A DNA stretch of 64,000 nt from Mesorhizobium koreense (GTDB lineage: Bacteria > Pseudomonadota > Alphaproteobacteria > Rhizobiales > Rhizobiaceae). Under the pieces are notes generated by a model. It was given only the letters and a program-made list of their open reading frames with translations. It ran no database searches and was not told the DNA's origin. The stretch's first letter is position 1, and each line of letters opens with the position of its first letter. A program made the translations under genes and the position numbers. The stretch covers positions 4,545,001-4,609,000 of the forward strand of contig NZ_CP134228.1 of NCBI RefSeq assembly GCF_031656215.1. The letters run 5' to 3'. Of the stretch, positions 54,262-62,310 are shown piece after piece.

Positions 54262-54917
54262 TATCGCTATCCGTCGGCCGCGCCGGCGAGCGCCTTTCGG
54301 TCCTCTGTCTCGGCGCCCATTCCGACGACATCGAGATCGGCGCCGGCGGCACGATCCTGTCGCTCATCGCGCATGGCGTTCGGCTCGAAGTGACATGGTG
54401 CGTGGCAAGCGCTACGGGGCGGCGCGAGGGAGAAGCCCGCGCCTCGGCGGCCGATTTCACCGCGGGGGCGGAATCCGTCTCGCTGGAATTCGGCTCTTTC
54501 GACGACAGCTTCTTCCCCGTCCAGATGCGCGAGATAAAGGAATGGCTTGCCGCCGTTCGCAGCCGTTCGGCTCCGGACATCGTCTTCACGCATCGGCGCG
54601 ACGACGCGCATCAAGACCATCGCGCGATAAACGAGATCACCTGGAACCTCTTCCGCGATCATCAGATCCTTGAATACGAAATCCCCAAATGGGACGGCGA
54701 CATCGGCCGACCGAACATCTACGTGCCGCTCTCGCGGGAGGAATTGGAGCGCAAGGTGGAATTGCTTCATAGCCACTTCGGCAGCCAGCGCTCCAAGGAT
54801 TGGTTCGATGCCGAGACCTTCGGGGGACTGGCCCGGCTTCGCGGGATTGAATGCCGCGCGCCGGAAGGCTTCGCGGAAGCCTTCACGCTCAGAAAAGCCT
54901 GCCTCTCATTCGGCTAA
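54258..54917 (+). CDS. PIG-L/LmbE family deacetylase
   Basis: A 219-residue zinc deacetylase of the PIG-L family. The metal site is given by GAHSDDIEIG (His21, Asp24) and DDAHQDHRA near residue 118. Such enzymes remove N-acetyl groups from GlcNAc-type sugars on lipids or small molecules. There is no signal peptide, so it would act on a cytoplasmic precursor. It is the last gene of the methyltransferase-cytidylyltransferase set and meets the convergent ManC-AGE gene 7 bp away. Confidence 0.92.
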   Translation: MISLSVGRAGERLSVLCLGAHSDDIEIGAGGTILSLIAHGVRLEVTWCVASATGRREGEARASAADFTAGAESVSLEFGSFDDSFFPVQMREIKEWLAAVRSRSAPDIVFTHRRDDAHQDHRAINEITWNLFRDHQILEYEIPKWDGDIGRPNIYVPLSREELERKVELLHSHFGSQRSKDWFDAETFGGLARLRGIECRAPEGFAEAFTLRKACLSFG

Positions 54918-54924
54918 ACACGCC

Positions 54925-57234
54925 TCATTCGGCCGCACGTACCTGCCCGCCGGCGTTGCCGGAGGCATATGGCTCAAGCGTCTGTGCTGTTTCTGTTTCC
55001 GGCTTCGTGCGATCGAGGTATCGCGTCAGTGCGAAAACGAGGTGATAGAAAATGGAGGCCGGCACCTCTGTCGCGACGGCCCTCCCCTTCTCGTCGATGC
55101 GGTCGATCCAGAGACCGGCCGGGGCCGGGTCGATATGCCAGCGGAAAAGCCGCGCGACACGCGCTTCGATTTCTGGCGCCAGATCGGGGCCACCCGTGCC
55201 GTCGAGCGCGATGGCGGCCTTCACCGCCTCCGTCTGCGGCCAGCTTCGTGAGATACGATCAAGCGGCGCACCACTGCGAGAGACAGCGCCATAGGCAAGG
55301 CCGGTCGCGCGATTGAGCCCGTTGGCGACGGCGGAGGCGTAGAGCTTGCGAGCAAACGGGATCAGGTCTTTCTGCCCGCTGCGGGCCGCGAAGTCGCTGA
55401 GCAGGGCCGCCCACTCGAAATGGTGGCCGGGCTCCGTCCAGTCGCCCTCCGTTCCCGTGGCGGGTTTCCAATCGTCGTCGAAGAACTCACCCAGCGTCCA
55501 GCTGTCGGCATTGAAGAAATGGTTGCGGAAAAGATCGACGATGCGCGCGGCGCGGCGCAGATAGTCCCGTTCGCCGGTCGCCTCATGCCATGCGAGGAAC
55601 GCTTCCAACAGATGCATGTGCGGATTGGAGCGCCGCAATCCGCCGCCTTCGGAGGTTTCGAGGAAGCCGGTCAGTTGCCTGTCCTCCAGATGCCCGTCGA
55701 GGAAAGCCATGGTTTCCTGGCCGAGTTGAAGCGCGCCTGGATGTCCGGCGATATGGGCATGCGCCAACGCGAGCAGGACACATGCATGGTCATAGGCGTC
55801 TTCCACCGGGTCCACGACCTCGCCTCCGACACTCAGAGCGCGGACGAAGCCGCCTCTCTTCGTCCTGCCATTTTCCACCATGAACCGGATACCGTGGTCG
55901 ATGAGGGCATCGGCCGGTCCGTTCCAGCCGCGTTCCCTGGCGACGGCAAAGGCGTAGACCTGTCGCGCCATGGTGCGCATGCGTTTTACTTTGGGCAGCG
56001 GCGAGCCGTCGAAGGCCAATGCTTCGAAGAAGCCGCCATGCCGGTAGTCCGCGCCGGCGACGGACCAAAGCGGCAGCGCTTCGTCGAACAGCCAATGGGC
56101 GACACGCCGCCGCCAGGTGCCCGGTACGACGACGCTATCGTCGGCAGGCGTGAGCTTGGTCTCCAGACGTCCGCTCTTTTCGAGGCGCTCGACAATCGTC
56201 CTGACTTGCTGGCTGAGCCCAAGCGGCGCGACGAAGGTGGCGTCGGGAGTCGATACGATCGCGACGTCCTTCATGCCGATCGTCGCGAGCAGCCTTCCAG
56301 AGCTTCTGAGATAGCTGCGTTCGCAATCGATCGCCATGATGTCACCTGTCAGAACGTTGCCGCCCTGATCGGCGTTTCCCGCCTCAAGCAGAGACTGCCA
56401 TGATCCTAGATCGCTCCATCGGAATGCCGCCGGCACCACGGCGATCGGGCTGGCGTGCTCCATGACCGCATAGTCGATCGAGATAGAAGGAATTGCCGCA
56501 TAAGCGTCGAGCGGCAGACGGATGCCGGCAGGACCGGTTGCCGCCGACTGAAGCGCCGCCTTCGCGCGCTCCCAGATTTCCGGGGCGAAGGCGAGGAAGG
56601 CGTCGCGCATCGTGCTTGCTCGGAACAAGAAGATGCCGGCATTCCAGAAAAAGTTGCCGGCATCGACATAACCCCGCGCCGTGGCGATATCCGGCTTCTC
56701 GACGAAGCGTCGAACGGCGCGAGCCGAGGGCGCAACGATCGCCTCGCCGGCCTCGATATAGCCGTAGCCCGTCTCGGGCTTGGTCGGCCGAATGCCGAAG
56801 ACGACAAAATGCCCTGCCTCGGCTGCCGTCGCGCCTGTCTCGATCGCCTGCCGGAACTGCCGATCAGTCGAGATTTCATGATCGGACGGCACGACCAGGA
56901 CAAGATCGTCGCCGAAATTCGCTAATGTGCTGAGTGTTGCAATAGCGACCGCGGCGGCCGTGTTGCGGCCGATCGGCTCGAAGATGGCGTTGCCGCCGCT
57001 AAGATCGACCGTCGCCAGTTCAGCGAGCACGCGTTCGGCGTGACGCTCGGCGGCAATGACGAAGAGCGGCGTCTCCTTTTCCGGCAGGGCCTGCAGGCGG
57101 CGCAAGGTCCGCGCGAGCATCGATCCCTGGCCAGAGAAATCGTGGAATTGCTTGGGGCAGTCTTCCCGCGACAACGGCCAAAGGCGGGATCCAACGCCGC
57201 CACTTAGGACATAGCTCACGATCCTGCTGCTCAT
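54925..57234 (-). CDS. Fusion of mannose-1-phosphate guanylyltransferase with AGE-family isomerase
   Basis: A 769-residue two-domain protein. Residues about 1-345 are a GDP-mannose pyrophosphorylase: LSGGVGSRLWPLSREDCPKQF-type loop near residue 12, VVPSDHEIS near residue 100, and RRFVEKPD near residue 175. Instead of the cupin isomerase found in AlgA/XanB-type enzymes, residues about 375-755 form an AGE-type (alpha/alpha)6 barrel with DYRHGGFFEAL, RSNPHMHLLEAF, TEPGHHFEWAALL and WPQTEAVKAA, which carry the expected histidines and acids. This would combine fructose-6-P to mannose-6-P isomerisation with GDP-mannose formation, feeding gmd and the glycosyltransferases. Confidence 0.88.
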   Translation of the reverse strand: MSSRIVSYVLSGGVGSRLWPLSREDCPKQFHDFSGQGSMLARTLRRLQALPEKETPLFVIAAERHAERVLAELATVDLSGGNAIFEPIGRNTAAAVAIATLSTLANFGDDLVLVVPSDHEISTDRQFRQAIETGATAAEAGHFVVFGIRPTKPETGYGYIEAGEAIVAPSARAVRRFVEKPDIATARGYVDAGNFFWNAGIFLFRASTMRDAFLAFAPEIWERAKAALQSAATGPAGIRLPLDAYAAIPSISIDYAVMEHASPIAVVPAAFRWSDLGSWQSLLEAGNADQGGNVLTGDIMAIDCERSYLRSSGRLLATIGMKDVAIVSTPDATFVAPLGLSQQVRTIVERLEKSGRLETKLTPADDSVVVPGTWRRRVAHWLFDEALPLWSVAGADYRHGGFFEALAFDGSPLPKVKRMRTMARQVYAFAVARERGWNGPADALIDHGIRFMVENGRTKRGGFVRALSVGGEVVDPVEDAYDHACVLLALAHAHIAGHPGALQLGQETMAFLDGHLEDRQLTGFLETSEGGGLRRSNPHMHLLEAFLAWHEATGERDYLRRAARIVDLFRNHFFNADSWTLGEFFDDDWKPATGTEGDWTEPGHHFEWAALLSDFAARSGQKDLIPFARKLYASAVANGLNRATGLAYGAVSRSGAPLDRISRSWPQTEAVKAAIALDGTGGPDLAPEIEARVARLFRWHIDPAPAGLWIDRIDEKGRAVATEVPASIFYHLVFALTRYLDRTKPETETAQTLEPYASGNAGGQVRAAE

Positions 57235-57861
57235 ATGCCGTCTCGCCTCGTTTCGGTCCCTGTCTTCGGCCTATCGAGGAGATACAGAAGCCAGGCCGGG
57301 ATGTGGCGGACGGTGCGTCCGTTCCGCTCCTCCGCAAACCTACCGGGCGCCCTTCGGGCGGTCGAGATTGACGGACCTAACTTAAACGGAGGTGCTCTTG
57401 GCCAAATTCTTCGTCCGTCCGCCTATATTTCTAACCTCCGCCTTATATTCCTCCTACTATTGGATGATATTTGCAGGGTGGGGAAATATCTCGGACTGCC
57501 GATCCGATATCAACGCTGGGCATTTTAGCGCGTGTTAATACTACTTTCCTGGATTAATTAACTATCCATATATTCGGAATCACATATAATGCTTCCCCCG
57601 CTTCGCAAATTTGAATCATGAGCCTGAGAGTGAATGACATGATCAAATATTCCGTGCTCCTTTGACTTTGACTAATGGGCGCCTATCTCCTTTAGGGACT
57701 ATCCGGTCGGTGAACATCGCCACGTCTTAAGCTCCACTCGTTTTGTGAATTGAATGCCCGGAAAGCTGGAGGGAAATAAGTCGATGCTGCCTACTCTACC
57801 ACCTACCTCGATTTATCGGCTAAACTGCACGGGTGTTTTCGACACGGCTGGTTAGCATCGG
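57235..57861. promoter_or_regulatory. Long AT-rich intergenic region
   Basis: These 627 bp separate the ManC-AGE gene (minus) and the Crp/Fnr gene (plus). From about 57430 the base composition drops to a clearly AT-rich level, with runs such as TTAATTAAC and ATATAATG near 57554-57592. No gene-like frame was found. It must contain promoters for both directions, and AT-rich DNA of this kind is a usual target of Ros/MucR-type regulators in rhizobia (inference). Confidence 0.5.
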
Positions 57862-58599
57862 ATGCACCCGGTCCCTGAGAAATTCCTGCAGTTCCTCGGC
57901 GAGCGGCCTTTCCGTTTGTCCTTGAATAAGGAGGAAGAAGAGGCGCTGAGGAGGGTGAAGGTCGTTGAGCGGCTCTATCCCGCGGGAACGATTATTCTTG
58001 AGGAAGGCGCTGTCCGCAGGTCGCTCCTGCTTGTTTCCTCAGGCTGGGCGCTTTCGTTCAAGTCCATGGCGGACGGGCGGAGGCTTGTTGCCGATTTCCC
58101 CCTGCGTGGCGATTTGCTCAGCAACGGGTCGATCTTCGGCGCGAGCTACAGAGCGTCCCTCGCCGTCACGGATGTGACGGCTTTCGAGATAGTACTGGAC
58201 AAGGATCTGCTGCTGATGCGGCAGACACCTTTTCTGGCCACCATGTTCATGCATCTTCTGAACAGGAATTTCGGTATTGCGACCGAGCATCTGGCCAATA
58301 TCGCACGGCGCCCCCCCATAGAGCGAACAGCGCATCTATTGCTCGAAATGCGCCACCGCCTGCGGGTCGCGGGGTTGGCGGACGGACAGGCCTTTTCATT
58401 CCCCTTTACCCAAAGCGATCTCGCGGATGCGTTGGGGCTGACGGCCATTCACACGAACCGCGTCCTGCGTGATCTGCGGGAAGACGGTCTCCTGATCTTC
58501 CGCGGTGCAGCGGTCCAATTGCTTGATCTGGAGAGCCTCCAGGACATGACCGAATTCGATGCAAGCTATCTTGCCCTCGGCACGTCGGACATCGGGTAA
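57862..58599 (+). CDS. Crp/Fnr-family transcriptional regulator
   Basis: A 245-residue regulator. The cyclic-nucleotide-binding-like beta roll covers about residues 25-140 (RLYPAGTIILEEGAVRRSLLLVSSGWAL), a dimer helix follows, and the helix-turn-helix is FTQSDLADALGLTAIHTNRVLRDL near residues 176-200. No N-terminal cysteines are present, so it is not an oxygen-sensing FNR; the cAMP-contacting residues of true Crp are also not evident. It lies alone between AT-rich regions inside the polysaccharide locus and may control it. Confidence 0.93.
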   Translation: MHPVPEKFLQFLGERPFRLSLNKEEEEALRRVKVVERLYPAGTIILEEGAVRRSLLLVSSGWALSFKSMADGRRLVADFPLRGDLLSNGSIFGASYRASLAVTDVTAFEIVLDKDLLLMRQTPFLATMFMHLLNRNFGIATEHLANIARRPPIERTAHLLLEMRHRLRVAGLADGQAFSFPFTQSDLADALGLTAIHTNRVLRDLREDGLLIFRGAAVQLLDLESLQDMTEFDASYLALGTSDIG

Positions 58600-58918
58600 G
58601 TATCGGGCTATCTCGATTTTTCAACCCGAATTCGTATTTTCAACTTAAAATTGTACTACTTTTGCGTTAAGCTAACACCTGCAAATTTATTTACGAGTGA
58701 TTAATCGAGATTAATGCGCGTTTTCCACAGCGTTATATACTTTAGACGATCGAATGGTGTCACAACACATTCGGCAAAAGAGTTGGGTATCTGGGGCTAA
58801 TTCGCCAAAGTCGACAGGGTCTGCAACGCTCAAAGTGACGCGATCTGCATGTCTTGTACTTTTTCGATCCTTTAGCTGGCACGCTGGGGACAGCCCCTTG
58901 TTTTGAGGAATCTGCCTT
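58600..58918. promoter_or_regulatory. AT-rich intergenic region before the LuxR gene
   Basis: This 319-bp stretch, especially 58615-58760, is AT-rich. It holds a 16-bp inverted repeat at 58700-58715 (ATTAATC-GA-GATTAAT), a possible regulator site. GAGGA at 58901-58905 is the ribosome-binding site of the LuxR gene. No coding frame was seen. Confidence 0.5.
58700..58715. promoter_or_regulatory. Palindromic candidate operator
   Basis: ATTAATC-GA-GATTAAT has perfect 7-bp arms. It lies about 200 bp before the LuxR start and about 100 bp after the Crp/Fnr stop. A Crp/Fnr-type dimer or another regulator could bind it; the match to the classical Fnr box is only partial. Confidence 0.4.
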
Positions 58919-59683
58919 ATGGAAGCTTCATACATTTCGTCTGTAAAGGAGAAGGCCTCCGCTCAAGGGAAATATCTTTTTGGCGGAGGTAATATCGACA
59001 CCGACGATGGAGAAGATACCGTCATGGAGGAGGCGGCAATCGGCCCGATTGTCATCGTCGACAGGCGCGCGTTGGATCGGGAATGTCTGGCAAGGAGCCT
59101 TCGCGAGCACAACCCGACATTGGAATTCCGAACCGTCGAATCGATCGAGGAACTACGCCGGCTGGATGGCGCCAAGGCTGCACCTTCCGCTCTTTTGCTT
59201 ATCCTGGGGAGCAGGAAAGTCACCGAGCAATCGGCCAGGGACGAAATCGTTTCGCTGGTCTCGGCGTTCAAGAATATTCCGGTCATCGTCATCGCCGATT
59301 CCGATGATCCGGTGCAAATACTCTCCGCGCTCGAGAGCGGGGCGCGCGGGTATATCCCGTCGAATGTGCGGCTCAAGGTAGCCGCCGAAGCGGTAGCGCT
59401 GGCGCGCGCGGGAGGCGTATTCGTTCCCGCAAGGGCCTTCCTGACGTTGCGCGAAAGCATTCTTTCGGCTGCGAACGGTGCAAGGCCGCTCCACAGCATG
59501 TTCACGGCGCGAGAGGCGGACGTGGTCGAGGCTCTGCGTCAAGGCAAGGCAAACAAGATCATCGCCTATGAACTCAATCTGTGCGAGAGCACGGTCAAGG
59601 TGCACATCCGCAGCATCATGAGGAAACTCAAGGCAACGAACCGGACGGAAGTCGCCTATAAGCTGAGGGACGTGGTCAGCTAG
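58919..59683 (+). CDS. LuxR-type regulator with degenerate receiver domain
   Basis: A 254-residue protein. Residues about 40-160 follow the receiver fold (IVIVDRRALDREC, then VIVIADSDD and GARGYIPSN), but the phosphorylation site is lost: the strand that should end in Asp reads LLLILGS, the Thr and Lys positions are also replaced, and only one of the acidic pair remains. The C-terminal LuxR helix-turn-helix is intact: FTAREADVVEALRQGKANK and STVKVHIRSIMRKL near residues 198-240. It is therefore likely phosphorylation-independent. A second in-frame Met at 59024 would delete the 35-residue leader. A T-rich terminator follows. Confidence 0.92.
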   Translation: MEASYISSVKEKASAQGKYLFGGGNIDTDDGEDTVMEEAAIGPIVIVDRRALDRECLARSLREHNPTLEFRTVESIEELRRLDGAKAAPSALLLILGSRKVTEQSARDEIVSLVSAFKNIPVIVIADSDDPVQILSALESGARGYIPSNVRLKVAAEAVALARAGGVFVPARAFLTLRESILSAANGARPLHSMFTAREADVVEALRQGKANKIIAYELNLCESTVKVHIRSIMRKLKATNRTEVAYKLRDVVS

Positions 59684-59732
59684 GCCACGACGCCCCTTAC
59701 CGACTGGTCAATACGGCTACGCAAAAGTCGAG

Positions 59733-59774
59733 CGGTGCACCGGTGATCGAACCGGTGCACCGACGGCTCTTTTT
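59733..59774 (+). terminator. Rho-independent-like terminator
   Basis: A 12-bp perfect stem (59733-59744 with 59751-59762) and 6-nt loop is followed 7 nt later by a TTTTT run at 59770-59774. It lies between the LuxR stop and the convergent glycosyltransferase end, so it can serve both. Confidence 0.75.
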
Positions 59775-59793
59775 ATTGTCGGCGCAGCGCCCC

Positions 59794-60792
59794 TCAGGGC
59801 GAAACAAGCCGGGACCGGTGGTCCGCGAGTTTGCCGGTCGCCGCGACAAAGGCCTGTTCATACATCGCGACCGCCTTGTGTCTGCGCAGCCTGTTCAGCG
59901 GGTAGGAAATGCCGAAGTCATAAAAGCCCGGCGCCGGCAGTCCGGTTTCCCTGCTGATGGATCGGAGCAGAGCGTATTCCTTCCGGTCGCATCTCCATGG
60001 GCGGACCGGAAGGAATTTGTACGGGCCGGTATAGTGCCTCAAGACGGCATCCCGCCAAAGGTCGGTCTGGAGGGCGCATTTCTGGACGTTCAGCGTCATC
60101 GGCAGTTGGACGATATCGCCTTGAAACGTCATGTTGAAAACGCACTGGTCGTGGGTCGGACACGGATCCAGATACGGACATTTCCGCTGATGGCGTGCAA
60201 AATTTTCGGCGAAACGACCCAACGCATCCGTCTCTCTCCACTTTTGGGCATTAATCAGCATGAACCCTGAGTTGAAGTAGAACGGCGAGATTCCCGCAGC
60301 TTCGCAACGCCCGAAAATCAGTGGATCGTCGGCGCCTGTGCCGATCGCCAGATCGAGACAAACGGCGGCCGTCTCCGCAAAGCCGCAAAGCGCTTCGCAG
60401 CGTATATCGTCGAAAGCCAGCGTATCGCCGTCAATATAAAGAATATAATCGTAAGCGCGCGCGAGGGCTTCGATCGCGTTCGCCTTCAGGAGCGCGGCGC
60501 CGCTAATATGCCGATGCCTTTCGCCATGGGTCTTCAGGCTTGCCAGGCCGCTGGGTCGAGGCGCGTCGAGCAATTCGATTGAATGTCCCCGCGAGGCGAG
60601 GAATGCAGCCAAGGATGGAGGAACTCCCTCGCGATAGCCGGATTGCAAGAAAAAAAAGCCGAGGGGATGCTGATGAGAGCGCGCAATCGAGGCGATCGAG
60701 TATAGCGTGATGTCTTGGTATTTGCTGTCGCAAATATAGACTACGGCGATACGAGGCCGATGCTGCTGCGGCTTGGCGCCCGGATTGCCCAA
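59794..60792 (-). CDS. Glycosyltransferase family 8-like
   Basis: A 332-residue GT-A fold enzyme. YICDSKYQDITLYSIASI begins the nucleotide-binding domain, YILYIDGDTLAF near residue 118 carries the metal-binding DGD, FNSGFMLIN near residue 172 is the acceptor-site motif, and HYTGPYKFL near residue 258 is the late histidine motif of GT8. DQCVFN completes the set. It is a retaining enzyme of the galactosyl/glucosyltransferase group. It is expressed divergently from the GT2 gene at 61156. Confidence 0.9.
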   Translation of the reverse strand: MGNPGAKPQQHRPRIAVVYICDSKYQDITLYSIASIARSHQHPLGFFFLQSGYREGVPPSLAAFLASRGHSIELLDAPRPSGLASLKTHGERHRHISGAALLKANAIEALARAYDYILYIDGDTLAFDDIRCEALCGFAETAAVCLDLAIGTGADDPLIFGRCEAAGISPFYFNSGFMLINAQKWRETDALGRFAENFARHQRKCPYLDPCPTHDQCVFNMTFQGDIVQLPMTLNVQKCALQTDLWRDAVLRHYTGPYKFLPVRPWRCDRKEYALLRSISRETGLPAPGFYDFGISYPLNRLRRHKAVAMYEQAFVAATGKLADHRSRLVSP

Positions 60793-60982
60793 CTAAATTT
60801 CCTCCAGCTTCGTCACGAGATGCGGTCTCACCGCAAAAAGCCTTGCAGTAAAGCTTCGCCGAGGCATCCGGCGAAAGATGCCCAAACGGCGTAGGGCCCT
60901 CATTAGCTGCGGCCGCGGCCCTCTTCGAATGGAGAGATTTCGTATCGGCGGCGCAAAGCTGAAAATGCTCCGGAAACCTTAA

Positions 60983-61123
60983 AGGAAACCCGGAAGGGCA
61001 GCGATGCGGCTCCTGCAAGTATCCGGCCCCGCGGCGATGCTCAGGCGATGGTCCCGCATCGCTTCGTGCCGCTCATGCCGTTCGCTCGGCCGGACACCGC
61101 ATCGCTGCCCTTCCGGGTTTCCT
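60983..61123. repeat. 27-bp perfect inverted repeat flanking an 87-nt core
   Basis: The left arm (60983-61009) is exactly complementary to the right arm (61097-61123). Inside the core a further 7-bp pair (61022-61028 with 61088-61094) and a second copy of CCGCATCGC near 61054 allow alternative folds. It lies in the 363-bp gap between the divergent GT8 and GT2 genes. Such length cannot be chance; it could be a small inverted-repeat element (MITE-like), or a structured leader for the GT2 mRNA. Confidence 0.8.
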
Positions 61124-61155
61124 GCCAGGTGCCAAAATATCGGGCTTTCTTGATC

Positions 61156-62184
61156 ATGCCGAGCGTCGATATCGTCATCCCTTGCTATAATCAGGGTGGT
61201 TTCCTGCCAGATTCGGTCGGCAGTGTGCTGGGCCAACAAGTCGACGACCTGCGTATTCTTATCGTCGACAATGCCTCCACGGACGGCAGTGCCGAAGTGG
61301 CGCGGCAACTCGCCTCGGGCGACGGCCGCATCGAACTTTTGTTGCGCAGTACCAATCAAGGGCCGCATGCGTCGTTCAACGCCGGCGTGGATTGGGCCCG
61401 GAGCGACTATTTCCTCATTCTATGCGCGGACGATATTTTGGCGCCTGGCTGTCTTGCACGAGCCGTAAACGCTCTCCAACGACATAAGGAGGCGAGTTTT
61501 GCCTTCGGGGGACAGCTTATTTGGGAAGCGGATGCGCCGTGCCCCGCAATGGCCTCCGCGAACGACGACGCGTCCTGCAGCGTCGTTGGCGCGGAAGAAT
61601 TCGTCGGCATATTCTCCCTGCCTCACCGGCCGGTCGGGACAGGCTCCATCCTGGTGAGGACGACGGCACAAAAGCAGGCGGGCCATTATCGGCCGGAACT
61701 CTACTACACCGACGATCTGGAGATGCTGATGCGGTTGGCCGCCCTCGGCGGCGCGGTGCGCATCGATGCCATACAGGGCGTCCGTCGCCGCCATGGAGCC
61801 AACATCTCGGCAGCCAATTGGGGGAACTGGCAGCGCGAACTGCGGGAAGTTTGGGCCGCCTATGCCAGCTTCTTCGCGCACGAAGGAAGTGCGTTGCCGT
61901 GGGGGCCTCCGCTCGAGCGGAAAATCCGAACGAACGTGGCGAACCGTGCCTATTGGAGTGCGGTGTCGCACAGGATGCGGGGGTTGAAAGCAGAGTCGGT
62001 CGAGCTGATGGCCTTCTCGCGATCGCTCGATCCGGCGGCCACCATCATTCCTCCGTTCGCATACTGGTTGCGCGTCGAGAATGTGGGGGCGTTTGTCACA
62101 CGAAGGCTTCGCGAAATCCTTGCCCAGAGAAAGCCTGCACATCCACGCGGCCCTAGAGACGGGTCTGTGCCTCAAAAGGCGTAG
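61156..62184 (+). CDS. Glycosyltransferase family 2
   Basis: A 342-residue GT-A enzyme. The start at 61156 gives MPSVDIVIPCYNQGGF, the usual first strand; an upstream in-frame Met at 61048 would translate through the inverted repeat. VDNASTDGSAEVAR near residue 36 and LCADDILAPGCL near residue 90 (DD metal site) are standard, and YTDDLEMLMRLA near residue 185 carries the acidic base region. No good ribosome-binding site is seen. It is followed by a pyruvyl transferase gene. Confidence 0.9.
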   Translation: MPSVDIVIPCYNQGGFLPDSVGSVLGQQVDDLRILIVDNASTDGSAEVARQLASGDGRIELLLRSTNQGPHASFNAGVDWARSDYFLILCADDILAPGCLARAVNALQRHKEASFAFGGQLIWEADAPCPAMASANDDASCSVVGAEEFVGIFSLPHRPVGTGSILVRTTAQKQAGHYRPELYYTDDLEMLMRLAALGGAVRIDAIQGVRRRHGANISAANWGNWQRELREVWAAYASFFAHEGSALPWGPPLERKIRTNVANRAYWSAVSHRMRGLKAESVELMAFSRSLDPAATIIPPFAYWLRVENVGAFVTRRLREILAQRKPAHPRGPRDGSVPQKA

Positions 62185-62310
62185 CGGAGGGCTTTCATCG
62201 CCCGAAAGATCGAATTGCCCCTTTGCATCAGATGCCTCGAAGCTGCCTGCGTCGTCGGCCTCCATTCGTTCCGACTGCTTTTCCACCCCGCGGAGAGAGC
62301 GGAAACCGCA

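Noticed and set aside
57235-57528. Possible small + strand gene after the ManC-AGE start
   Set aside because: Its translation has no family features or ribosome-binding site and runs into the AT-rich island. It is better read as a promoter region.
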